64,000 nt of DNA from Nostoc sp. LEGE 06077. GTDB taxonomy: Bacteria; Cyanobacteriota; Cyanobacteriia; Cyanobacteriales; Nostocaceae. The translations under genes and the position numbers were made by a program. The notes under the pieces are model-generated. The model searched no databases. It saw nothing but the letters and a program-made list of their open reading frames with translations, and was not told the DNA's origin. Location: positions 62,001-126,000 of the forward strand of contig NZ_JADEWI010000006.1 of the NCBI RefSeq assembly GCF_015207705.1, given 5' to 3'. Shown piece by piece: positions 1-7,712 of the stretch. How positions within the stretch are numbered: position 1 is the first letter of the stretch; every line of letters starts with the position of its first letter.

Positions 1-1384
1 GGTTCCAACCTTGAGCTACACCAATAGGAGTAAAAGTATATCCAATTTTTTGATGTTTGGATATAAATTCCTCTGCATTTTGCAAAGTCAGATCGTAGCG
101 CTTCTCTCTAACTCCAGGCTCGGCAAATGGCCCTACAATTAAATGGTCAATACTTACTCCATAATTAAACTGTAATTTTTCATAATAATCTAGAATTTCT
201 ACAGTGTTATAGGGAGGAACTTCCTGCTTAATATATCCAAAAGCTCCGCAATCTCCCATAATTTCACCTGGGAATCTTACAAAGTTACGGATACCTCCTA
301 ATTTCTCTATATCTGCTCTTTTATTTTTTATCTTATCAACAACTACTTTCGATACCAGAATTCCGTCATAATTAGGCTGTGAATATATTTCATGAGCATA
401 TACATCATCTCTATATGCATTTCGATTTAGACTAGATTCATCTAGTAAAAAGTTATATCCAATATCTACCTTGTCATCCCATTCAGGAATGAAATATTTC
501 ATTCTCAAATGCGTATTAACTGCTCTTGGTAAATTCAAAAATTCATCTAAGTTCGCTATCGCTCTTTTCGGTTTTTTATTTTTAATATTTGATTTTTTTG
601 CTGTAGCTACAGAAATCCCTAAAGGAAGTTCTAATTGTTGGGGCTGATTATTTAAAACTTTCTCTAATGTCTTGGGGTTGTTATATAGCTCTGACAATAA
701 GTTAGGTTTTTGTCGAATTTCAGTAGCAATTAACTTAATTAATTGTCCTTTTAATCCTACTAAAGCACAGCCAAATCGTGATGCATCTGCATTAGAAAAC
801 GTTAATACTTCAAAATTTGCATTTCCTAAAACCAAAAGGTTTCTACTTTTATTAGAAGCTAAAAAAATAAAAGTCTGTTTGGGATGAGTTTCAATTGGTA
901 AGTTTAAAGCGCGTATGTATTTATCTCCTAATAAGACAAATACTAAATCATATCCAATAACTGCTTCCTGGAAATCTTTATGTATTCCGATAAAATTTGC
1001 CCATGAAGAAATTTCGTCACTTTTCATTGAGTTGAAAGTAACGGAATAGGGGACAATAACTTTGTCTTCAGGGATTAGTCCATAAGCTGCTGAGATGATT
1101 TTTACATCTACCACTTCTCTTCCAAAGTGCGATCTCAGGATATCCACCCCCTCCATTAGCCGTAGATGTTGCAGCCCTGTGTACATCTGGCCAGACGGAC
1201 AGGAGAATTCTGAAAGTGATTGTGTGCGTTCTCTTAATCTCTCTGTGTCTTTAAAATCCTCTATTGTTAGCTGATTTGTTGGGTTATGAAGCTTTTTTCC
1301 AGTACAAGAAGTAATAATTAGTGTGCGAAGGCGTGAAATTGTGCTAGTTGAAACCAAGGTTTTTGTTGGAATAGATTTAGTCAT
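1..1384 (-). CDS. DpdA-like 7-deazaguanine DNA transglycosylase, N-terminal DUF6884-like domain (partial, runs off left edge)
   Basis: An open frame of 461 codons starts at 1384 and is still open at position 1. Residues about 21-115 resemble a DUF6884-type domain (TSCTGKKL, then ISAAYGLIPEDKVIVPYS). Residues about 360-461 look like the start of a tRNA-guanine transglycosylase barrel (MGDCGAFGYI at 376-385, SIDHLIVGPF at 411-420, RYDLTLQNAEEF at 429-440). That pattern is known from DpdA, which inserts 7-deazaguanine bases into DNA. The ATG overlaps the stop of the upstream 71-residue gene by 8 bp, so the two are probably co-translated. The C-terminus lies outside the window. The family call rests on remembered motifs; the enzyme's exact base product cannot be told from here. 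Confidence 0.65.
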   Translation of the reverse strand, partial: MTKSIPTKTLVSTSTISRLRTLIITSCTGKKLHNPTNQLTIEDFKDTERLRERTQSLSEFSCPSGQMYTGLQHLRLMEGVDILRSHFGREVVDVKIISAAYGLIPEDKVIVPYSVTFNSMKSDEISSWANFIGIHKDFQEAVIGYDLVFVLLGDKYIRALNLPIETHPKQTFIFLASNKSRNLLVLGNANFEVLTFSNADASRFGCALVGLKGQLIKLIATEIRQKPNLLSELYNNPKTLEKVLNNQPQQLELPLGISVATAKKSNIKNKKPKRAIANLDEFLNLPRAVNTHLRMKYFIPEWDDKVDIGYNFLLDESSLNRNAYRDDVYAHEIYSQPNYDGILVSKVVVDKIKNKRADIEKLGGIRNFVRFPGEIMGDCGAFGYIKQEVPPYNTVEILDYYEKLQFNYGVSIDHLIVGPFAEPGVREKRYDLTLQNAEEFISKHQKIGYTFTPIGVAQGWN

Positions 1385-1592
1385 CTTCATACTCTACCCA
1401 AAAATTAGGAGTTTCTGACACTGCAACCTTTAGCTGCAAATCAGATGGTACTTGCTTCTTGGTTACGTCATAAATGTATTTGGCAATCATCTCCGCTGTC
1501 GTTTCGTACTTAGGAGGCAGGTAAGTTATTGCAATCCTTTGCTTGCGTCCCCATCTGAACCAAGCGCTTACATCATAATTCACTTGTGCCAC
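1377..1592 (-). CDS. small hypothetical protein, 71 aa, upstream of dpdA-like gene
   Basis: This small soluble protein carries a cluster of basic and aromatic residues (FRWGRKQR) near its N-terminus and an acidic C-terminus (VEYEDD). No known domain is recognised. Its last codons overlap the start of the DpdA-like gene, which suggests translational coupling and a shared role, perhaps as a small partner. The ATG start is followed by a good open frame, and coding on this strand is consistent with its neighbours. Function unknown. Confidence 0.6.
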   Translation of the reverse strand: MAQVNYDVSAWFRWGRKQRIAITYLPPKYETTAEMIAKYIYDVTKKQVPSDLQLKVAVSETPNFWVEYEDD

Positions 1593-1648
1593 GCCACCTC
1601 CGGCTTTCTACCTCCTTTACAAGCCGCGACAAATACAGCCTCCGGAGA

Positions 1649-1831
1649 TTAAATTTTCTTACTCGTTCGGAGTGATTCTTTGAGAAAGGTGATTGCATTC
1701 GACCAATAACGCTTCACTGTATGTTGGATTTGTGAATTTAGACGGCGGAATTTTAGCGTACAAAACATTTCGTGTAACTCTTGTAACAATTCTTGAACTT
1801 CTGCCTGGCTTGATTGGGTTGATTTTTCCAC
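1649..1831 (-). CDS. possible small protein, 60 aa (GTG start)
   Basis: A short open frame on the same strand as the DpdA-like gene, 56 bp upstream of the 71-residue gene. The predicted protein is mostly helical, with an acidic N-terminal half (QAEVQELLQELHEMF) and a basic C-terminal half. It starts at GTG, with an in-frame stop 13 codons upstream. No family is recognised. It could be the first gene of the operon or a chance frame. Confidence 0.3.
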   Translation of the reverse strand: MEKSTQSSQAEVQELLQELHEMFCTLKFRRLNSQIQHTVKRYWSNAITFLKESLRTSKKI

Positions 1832-2011
1832 AGGCTCTGACTCCGCGACCGAATAATTATCCCCAAATTACGGATAATTCCATATTACTTGTTAACAAAC
1901 ACTGTTGTTGTGCCGAGATTCAGCAATGATGAGTCTTGCAACTTATCCCACTATTCTAAAAATGCCTACTTCTTATAGTAAAATGTGCTAGAAAAGCTTA
2001 ATCTTTCGTTT

Positions 2012-2176
2012 CTAGTTCTCGATAAGCTGAAGCTTTTTACCACAAATCTTAATTAATGGGATAGATTCTAGAATTGCTTGGTTTTCTTTGTCCGGTTTGT
2101 AATACTCGTACCAGTAAGGCAAGATGATATTATCGGCAACCATCTCTAAAATTTCTGACTGTTTGAGGTCACTCAC
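2012..2176 (-). CDS. possible 54-aa small protein or gene remnant
   Basis: Read on the minus strand, this frame starts at GTG and gives a protein-like sequence including NIILPYWYEYYKPDKENQ and IPLIKICGKKLQLIEN. The reading frame is open for about 20 further codons upstream but has no ATG there, as if a longer gene had lost its start. It lies directly downstream of the 101-residue gene. No family recognised; it could be the decayed end of a larger gene. Confidence 0.25.
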   Translation of the reverse strand: MSDLKQSEILEMVADNIILPYWYEYYKPDKENQAILESIPLIKICGKKLQLIEN

Positions 2177-2232
2177 TAGTTCATTTTTAGCCTGCTGGAG
2201 TTGACCAGCTATTAAAGAATTTATTTTTTGAT

Positions 2233-2538
2233 TTAACTAGCGATGTCTGCTATTTCCAGTGAGAATAGGTTGTGATTTTCAATCGCATATTTATAGCTAA
2301 ACAGTCCATTGTTTGATAAGAAAAATTTTTCTTCACTACCCGATATTTTAAGTACTGTGATAACGCATGGTGGTTGAATATTGTTATTGCGGATGAATTT
2401 CCTTGCAGTTGTACAGGTTTTTTCTTGATGGTTCTGTTGATAGCAACTAAAGCTTGTAACCTTTGATAGCAGAACTTTTCCACTTAACTTACGTCTCAAA
2501 TGGTATTTACCTAGTTTTTGTCGAATTCGTTTTGGCAT
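2233..2538 (-). CDS. hypothetical basic protein, 101 aa
   Basis: A basic N-terminal segment (MPKRIRQKLGKYHLRRKL) precedes an unclassified remainder with several cysteines. The start overlaps the end of the GIY-YIG gene by 32 bp, which fits a coupled operon, although a downstream start cannot be excluded. No domain is recognised. A second overlapping frame of 77 residues on the same strand is treated as a shadow. Confidence 0.4.
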   Translation of the reverse strand: MPKRIRQKLGKYHLRRKLSGKVLLSKVTSFSCYQQNHQEKTCTTARKFIRNNNIQPPCVITVLKISGSEEKFFLSNNGLFSYKYAIENHNLFSLEIADIAS

Positions 2539-2839
2539 TTTGCACTCTCCTTAATAATTGTGCATGGTTTTTATATCGCTTAAGTTGAATTTCAAGCTGA
2601 CGAGCTTCTTGTTTACTTGAGGTCTTCCATACGTAAACAATTTTGAATTCGATGCCGCGTTCTATCGCAGCACGAGTAAATGCTGCTCCAGACCCTTGTA
2701 GATGCTGCTGAAATCTTTTCTTGAGGTTCGCGCATGAACCTAAGTAATAACGAGCTTGATGTTTCTCATTTCCCAGCGGACGAGATAGCTCAATCATGTA
2801 GCAGCAAGGAATTGAGGGAATTTTTCCTGACAATTCCAT
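2507..2839 (-). CDS. GIY-YIG domain endonuclease-like protein, 110 aa
   Basis: The protein matches a stand-alone GIY-YIG nuclease fold. The first strand is CCYMIEL, the YIG-like strand is YYLGSC, and it is followed by the conserved helix with Arg (NLKKRFQQH). A later Glu lies in EARQLEIQLKRYK. Family members are small endonucleases acting on DNA junctions or ends (URI/Slx1-like). It lies just downstream of the 371-residue protein on the same strand. Metal and Glu positions look intact, so it is probably active; the substrate is unknown. Confidence 0.7.
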   Translation of the reverse strand: MELSGKIPSIPCCYMIELSRPLGNEKHQARYYLGSCANLKKRFQQHLQGSGAAFTRAAIERGIEFKIVYVWKTSSKQEARQLEIQLKRYKNHAQLLRRVQNAKTNSTKTR

Positions 2840-2893
2840 ATATGCTTTTTTGGGATGATTTTTAAGACTGAGGCGTTAGCTGATTGTGGTGGT

Positions 2894-4009
2894 TTACGTA
2901 GTTACGCAGTTGAGTCTTTCTTGTTCTTGTACCCAACTAATTACATTTGATTTACTAATGCTTACAGGCTTATCTTCACCTGCAATAAATACTTGAAGCC
3001 AGCCAGTTTCTAAATCATAGTAGTCAATAATTAAACCTGCTTCTCTGGCTGTTGTTAGAGCTAATACTTCCTGGGGCAACAATCTTTCAATTCTTAACTG
3101 ATCTTCTGGGGAAAGCTGCTTCCAAGCTTCATCTTTAACAGCCAGATGCCTGTATATAGCACTTCTAATTTGATAATAACTGGTAGCTGATTTGAGTTTT
3201 TCTGCCAGCATTAACACTTCTTCCCCAACTGACTGTTGTTCTGTAGCGTTACTGGTGCTAGTTTGTTCGTTTTGTTTTAGTCTGGAGTTAACTTCTAGAG
3301 CTTTTTCTCTCTCTGTTGAGGATGTTTCCGCTTGTAGAAGCATACTCGACCCAACCACAACCACTTCAGATTCAGCAGTCTCTTCCTGGGGCTGCTCTTT
3401 TTCTTGGGATTTGATTTTGGCGTGATAATCTGCGATCGCATCGCGGAGAATTTCTTGGGGAAGTAGCCCATATCCATCAATTAATTCCTGTGTGAGTATC
3501 CCTGTTTGGTGGTCTTCTTCCCACTGAGGAGGGAACTGACAGTAGCGATCGCCTTTTGGAGTTTTGCGCCAGATTGATATCTGCTTTTGTTGTTCCTGCT
3601 TTTGGGTTTTAAGGAGGGCTTTCCTCTCTTCGATTAACTCCAGTACTAGTTTGCAGGTCAATCCTCCAATTGGATAATCCTGTAAGTGACTGATAATTGG
3701 TTTGTATTGAAGAGAACACAATCTGAGAAGTATTGTTACTGGAATTGCGGCTAGGTGTTGAGGACAAGTTAAAAATTCTTGGAAGTTTTCGGCTATTTTG
3801 AGCGCTCGTTTTTCCTCAGAGCTTCCTTTATCCCAACCGTATGTATCGAGCAAGGTTCGGTATTCTTTCTTGCTGTAGGTGGTTTTGTATTCGTAGAGTA
3901 GGAAAGCGGCGTGCAAATATTCCAGACTGCTGGTTTCGATATGTGCGGTTGGATTTGGATCTAATTGATGTTTTTGGAGATAAGAGATTGATGTGATAGT
4001 TCCTGGCAT
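2894..4009 (-). CDS. hypothetical plasmid protein, 371 aa
   Basis: No known domain is recognised. Residues 1-130 look globular and helical. Residues about 130-165 are strongly charged (ERKALLKTQKQEQQKQ), suggesting a coiled coil. Residues 165-205 contain WRKTPKGDRYCQFPPQWEED and an ADYHAKIKSQEK helix. A low-complexity linker rich in Glu, Ser and Thr spans about 205-260. A C-terminal region of about 90 residues (LRIERLLPQEVLALTTAREAGLIIDYYD and after, a pattern of short strands) ends the protein. It could be a DNA-binding or regulatory protein. Function unknown. Confidence 0.6.
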   Translation of the reverse strand: MPGTITSISYLQKHQLDPNPTAHIETSSLEYLHAAFLLYEYKTTYSKKEYRTLLDTYGWDKGSSEEKRALKIAENFQEFLTCPQHLAAIPVTILLRLCSLQYKPIISHLQDYPIGGLTCKLVLELIEERKALLKTQKQEQQKQISIWRKTPKGDRYCQFPPQWEEDHQTGILTQELIDGYGLLPQEILRDAIADYHAKIKSQEKEQPQEETAESEVVVVGSSMLLQAETSSTEREKALEVNSRLKQNEQTSTSNATEQQSVGEEVLMLAEKLKSATSYYQIRSAIYRHLAVKDEAWKQLSPEDQLRIERLLPQEVLALTTAREAGLIIDYYDLETGWLQVFIAGEDKPVSISKSNVISWVQEQERLNCVTT

Positions 4010-4081
4010 GATAAAATTCTCTTTGCATTAATTTCGTTGGTCTTAAAAGACCACTTACCTATTTAATTCACTGCAAATAAT

Positions 4082-4717
4082 TCAGGCTGCTTGTTTGTCC
4101 CAAGCTTTTGATGATTTGGAGATAGCAGCCAAAGCATAGCCCAAGGTGTGCTTGTGAATTTTGGGCATTTTGTGAAACGACATATCTTGACCCCAATCTT
4201 GGACTGACTTGGTGCCAATATGTAATACTTGCGTGAGGGTTTTGACACAAGTTGCGCGAAAATTGGCGTGGGAAACAGTTTGCAGTATTTGCTGTTCAGT
4301 TAACCCTTCAAGGAGTATTCTTTCTAGAAAGGTTTGAGCATCTACTTCTGGTGCGTTGTATTCTCCTCTCAAGATGCTCTTTAGCTGCTTTGGCACGATT
4401 TCGGCGGTATGAATGTAAGCAAGTGAAACTTTGGAGTAGTTGGGTATCCCATCAAAATTGAGATCACTTCCCCACTTGCGAACTGTTGGTCTTTGTACAC
4501 CTAAGACTGCACATAGTACAGTGATACATTTTTTGCGGTATTGCGAGTCGGTTTCTTCTTCGAGAAGTTCTGGGGGGCTGAGTTCTGCTATACCGAAACA
4601 GTGGCGTAGAAATTGTCTGGGTTCTAAGCCTTCTTTGGGTAAGTTTTTGAAGATTTCGCAGTATTTCATATTGGACTCGTGCAGAAATTTTGATTGAAAC
4701 AGGTGTTTTTCTGCCAT
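4082..4717 (-). CDS. tandem-repeat HTH-like DNA-binding protein, about 211 aa
   Basis: Two related segments about 90 residues apart follow the same pattern: a helix, then VLGVQRPTVRKWGSDLNFDGIP in the first copy and VLHIGTKSVQDWGQDMSFHKMP in the second. Each is followed by a helical segment with aliphatic and Ala residues. The shared xxxxVxxWGxDxxFxxxP core looks like a helix-turn-helix. The protein is likely a DNA-binding regulator with two recognition units. The ATG at 4717 is preferred over the TTG 36 bp upstream. The gene diverges from the ribbon-helix-helix gene across a gap holding a 50-bp palindrome, an obvious candidate operator. Confidence 0.55.
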   Translation of the reverse strand: MAEKHLFQSKFLHESNMKYCEIFKNLPKEGLEPRQFLRHCFGIAELSPPELLEEETDSQYRKKCITVLCAVLGVQRPTVRKWGSDLNFDGIPNYSKVSLAYIHTAEIVPKQLKSILRGEYNAPEVDAQTFLERILLEGLTEQQILQTVSHANFRATCVKTLTQVLHIGTKSVQDWGQDMSFHKMPKIHKHTLGYALAAISKSSKAWDKQAA

Positions 4718-4787
4718 CTCAACTTTTTTGTGCTTTTGATTGAAGAATACCAAATCAACTAATTATGTATGTGTTTTATTTACATTT

Positions 4788-4837
4788 CGTAACTATTTAG
4801 CAGTGTGAAAATATTTTCACACTGCTAAATAGTTACG
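4788..4837. repeat. perfect 50-bp palindrome in a divergent intergenic gap
   Basis: Positions 4788-4812 and 4813-4837 are exact reverse complements with no spacer. The left arm begins CGTAACTATTTAGCAGTGTG and the centre is AAAATATTTT. The flanking bases 4787 and 4838 do not pair. It lies 70 bp upstream of the minus-strand HTH-like gene and 65 bp upstream of the plus-strand ribbon-helix-helix gene. It may serve as a shared operator, a centromere-like site or a cruciform-forming element. Confidence 0.95.
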
Positions 4838-4902
4838 TTTATTAACTTTTATGTATAAAAAAGCTTCAAATATGCTTTGTGCTTCCGATAGACTGAAGTA
4901 AC

Positions 4903-5886
4903 ATGAGTAAACAACAGCCCGAACAAAACCCGAAGCTACCTTCAAAGCGCGGTCGTCCTGTAGATACAGAGAAAGACCGCGTGACAGTCCATATTAATGT
5001 TGATACGCGGGGTCAAATTGAGAAGCTAATACCTGAAATGGGTAAAAGCTTGTCAATGGTAGTTAGGAACTTGGTGAATTTGGGTTTAGAGCTTGTTGGT
5101 TTATCTCAAAAGGGACTTACTGTTCCTCGGTCAGGTAATTTAGAGGAGTGGCTTGCAAGTTCTACATCTTTGGGAACTGAGCTGCTTATTGCCTGTGAAA
5201 CTTTAAATTTATCAGCTCCAAAATCAGGACAAATAGCTATTTGGCTTTTAGACAAAATGGCTTTTGGGTCAAATGACCCTCAAATTATTAATGATGAAGA
5301 AGATACTGGTACAAAGCTTTTAGAAAGAATTCGTTTAGGAAAGAAACTGCAAAATTTTAGCCTTGAACAAGGCATAGAATTACCTCAAAATGAGGAATTT
5401 GCTACTTGGTTGGGGCAGTTATATACTAATGCTGTTATTGGACAGGAATTTGTCGCCGCTTGTCAGACGCTGGGTTTGCAGTTACCAGAGACAGGAAAAC
5501 TACAGGAATGGTTACAAGATTTGGTGGAGCGATCGCGCAGCCTCTCCACAGTAGAATCTCAATTATCAAACGAGTTATTAGAAGAATGCGAGCGACTGGG
5601 GATAGATCCGCCAAAACCTGGTGAGGTTGTAGCGTGGCTACAAAATACCCGCCCTGCGGTATTTGAGCAGTCAATGCACAAACATAGGTTACCTTTTACA
5701 GATGATGGTTTGCCTTTAGGGGGGTCGCAACCGTTTTTGGAGCATTTACTGACACTAAATGCACCGCCAACTGAAGATGAGGAGTATGACATTGCTCATA
5801 GGTTTGGTGTAGACCCAGCGCATCTGAAGGAACTCATATCCCGCATGAGATTTGACAGAAACGGACAGACAAATAATTGTCATTAA
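4903..5886 (+). CDS. ribbon-helix-helix protein with repeated about 27-residue C-terminal motif, 327 aa
   Basis: Residues about 26-70 (RVTVHINVDTRGQIEKLI, then SLSMVVRNLVNLGLEL) fit a ribbon-helix-helix DNA-binding domain. From about residue 75 a motif recurs: a helix with EL/EF and a Cys or Leu, then LG/LN, then P, G and finally WL. Clear copies are IACETLNLSAPKSGQIAIWL, CQTLGLQLPETGKLQEWL and CERLGIDPPKPGEVVAWL, with weaker ones between. The repeats probably form a helical scaffold. The C-terminal 60 residues are different. It likely binds the 50-bp palindrome upstream. HIP1 sites in the coding region suggest a long-term cyanobacterial gene. Confidence 0.65.
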   Translation: MSKQQPEQNPKLPSKRGRPVDTEKDRVTVHINVDTRGQIEKLIPEMGKSLSMVVRNLVNLGLELVGLSQKGLTVPRSGNLEEWLASSTSLGTELLIACETLNLSAPKSGQIAIWLLDKMAFGSNDPQIINDEEDTGTKLLERIRLGKKLQNFSLEQGIELPQNEEFATWLGQLYTNAVIGQEFVAACQTLGLQLPETGKLQEWLQDLVERSRSLSTVESQLSNELLEECERLGIDPPKPGEVVAWLQNTRPAVFEQSMHKHRLPFTDDGLPLGGSQPFLEHLLTLNAPPTEDEEYDIAHRFGVDPAHLKELISRMRFDRNGQTNNCH

Positions 5887-5906
5887 TTTGCTGAGGAGAT
5901 AAATGC

Positions 5907-6701
5907 ATGGATGCCATTGAAGATTCCTCAACATTGTGGACTTTATTATCTAGACCTGGATGGGAGATTAAGCCGAACCCAGTAAAGCATTTACTCAAAA
6001 TTAAAGCTCCTGACTACCAAGAAGCATTAATACTTTATACTAACTATCGAAAATTTCTAGCGACGTGGGCAGCGTCTCTCAACTGTACCTGTGCTTTGAT
6101 TGGAATTCAGGGGATGCGTGGGTCTGCATTCAAAATTCTTGCAGCAACGCCAGCATCGCAGCAGAAGTTATACGAAAGCTTGATTTTTGCGAGCTTACGA
6201 AAGTCGGTTAGTTGTGACTCCGAAAGACTAGTTGATCGGGAATTTGAGAATGATATCAGCAAGTATTCAGGGTTTTACATTGCCGAAACTTGTTTGTACC
6301 CTGAACTCAGACCAATTGTTGATGAAGTATTTTCAAACCCAGAAAAGAAACTTGCTTTAACACGAATGTCTGACAATTTTCAATTGATCGTGTCTGCATC
6401 AGCAGCACGGGCAATGAGTTCTGACTCACAAGATGTAGTGCGTCGTCGAACCACAGATTTTTGGCACGCTAGAGACTACCAGATTTTCATACAGAAGTTT
6501 AAGCAAGATGGTAGCACAGGTTTTGAAATCACTTACCACGCAACAACCAATCTCCCAAAAATTAATCCTTTGGCACCGTGGGCGCGGTTTACTACAAGCT
6601 ATCGGTTTTTTGAAATTGATGTTGGTGATCGCACAGAAGTGTACCGTTTGGGCGAAGGTAAGGATATTACACCCATCAGTCGTCCCAAGGTTGTTTCATA
6701 A
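5907..6701 (+). CDS. hypothetical protein, 264 aa
   Basis: No family recognised with confidence. A Shine-Dalgarno-like GAGGAG lies 8 bp before the ATG. The middle section (residues about 150-215: DNFQLIVSASAARAMSS, then a DFWHARDYQIFIQKF segment and FEITYHATTNL) has the strand and helix rhythm of a PAS-like sensory domain, but this is weak. It sits 20 bp after the RHH gene and 14 bp before the methyltransferase-like gene, so the three probably form an operon. Confidence 0.55.
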   Translation: MDAIEDSSTLWTLLSRPGWEIKPNPVKHLLKIKAPDYQEALILYTNYRKFLATWAASLNCTCALIGIQGMRGSAFKILAATPASQQKLYESLIFASLRKSVSCDSERLVDREFENDISKYSGFYIAETCLYPELRPIVDEVFSNPEKKLALTRMSDNFQLIVSASAARAMSSDSQDVVRRRTTDFWHARDYQIFIQKFKQDGSTGFEITYHATTNLPKINPLAPWARFTTSYRFFEIDVGDRTEVYRLGEGKDITPISRPKVVS

Positions 6702-6715
6702 TATAGTGAGGTTTT

Positions 6716-7567
6716 ATGGCAGTAAGATTCCTAGAAAACAAAGGCAGTGGCAATATCCTAGAGATTAGTAAAGCTAGGCTTTTGGAGCTTACTCCTAATG
6801 TTTATCCCCTTACCTGGGAAGCGATTCTTTCAGGTAAAGGTGATAGTGTAGCTATTTTGGGTGCAGGTTTTGCCGAACGTGAAGTTTTTTTTGGTTTTGA
6901 CGGAGTGGACTTGACGCGCTACCAACTTCCGACAATCGACTGTTACGACATTGCTACTAATCCACCAGAAAAGTTTTTAGCTTTGCGTAGCCAATACCCA
7001 AATCTACAGTTAAATTATTTTTGCGATCGCAATCTAGCAGAACTAGAACTGACAAAACTTTACGCTCCTAAAACATTACGGTTAGTTTCAGTACATGGAG
7101 TGTTAGATTATTTGCAACCAGATGCTGTTATGCGGTTGTTACTCGATATAGTGAAGGTGCAACCGGAAGCGATATCAGTGCGGCTATTTTTAATTGGAAA
7201 CCCGTGGTCGCGTAATTTTGCAAGTACAAATCAGTTAGCTGAGGAAGTAAAATCAATTGAAATTATTACAAGTAGTTTGGTTGAACCAATTGATTTTAAT
7301 CTATTTTGTCGTACAGGTATTTTTAGATTAGATATTTCAGATGAAGATAAAATTGCACATAATTTATTACCAACATATGGTGCATCCCATGTAATCCCTG
7401 ATAAGTTAGTTGGATATCTTAAAACTCAAGGATATCAACTTATAACAAGCGATGTGTACTCACTTACTAATCAAGATTTACAAGGATATGAATCACAACA
7501 TTCTAATCTTAATGAATACAAATGTACGAATTATCCGCACGGAATATTGTTATTTTTCAAACGATAA
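6716..7567 (+). CDS. putative class I SAM methyltransferase-like protein, 283 aa
   Basis: The segment SVAILGAGFAEREVFF near residue 43 resembles a glycine-rich SAM-binding loop. It is followed by an acidic turn (TIDCYDIATNPPEKF), and VSVHGVLDYLQPDAVMRLLLDIVK resembles the post-II helix region. RBS: GAGG a few bases upstream of the ATG. The C-terminal 80 residues have no clear match. It is likely co-transcribed with the preceding two genes. A methyltransferase fold is possible but unproven; a substrate cannot be named. Confidence 0.45.
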   Translation: MAVRFLENKGSGNILEISKARLLELTPNVYPLTWEAILSGKGDSVAILGAGFAEREVFFGFDGVDLTRYQLPTIDCYDIATNPPEKFLALRSQYPNLQLNYFCDRNLAELELTKLYAPKTLRLVSVHGVLDYLQPDAVMRLLLDIVKVQPEAISVRLFLIGNPWSRNFASTNQLAEEVKSIEIITSSLVEPIDFNLFCRTGIFRLDISDEDKIAHNLLPTYGASHVIPDKLVGYLKTQGYQLITSDVYSLTNQDLQGYESQHSNLNEYKCTNYPHGILLFFKR

Positions 7568-7712
7568 AATAGCTAGCTCTGTAAAATTCATAGGCGTAAT
7601 TAACTAAATTTGGCTAAAAGCGTAGTTAAAGAAATAATGTTAATAATTAAAGTAAGGTTATCTAATTTATAAGAGGTTATTTGATAAGTATGAAATTGTT
7701 TGGGAGAGCAAA

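Noticed and set aside
1-1384. Argonaute or CRISPR-associated nuclease for the left-edge gene
   Set aside because: The visible motifs fit a TGT/DpdA barrel and DUF6884, not PIWI or Cas folds.
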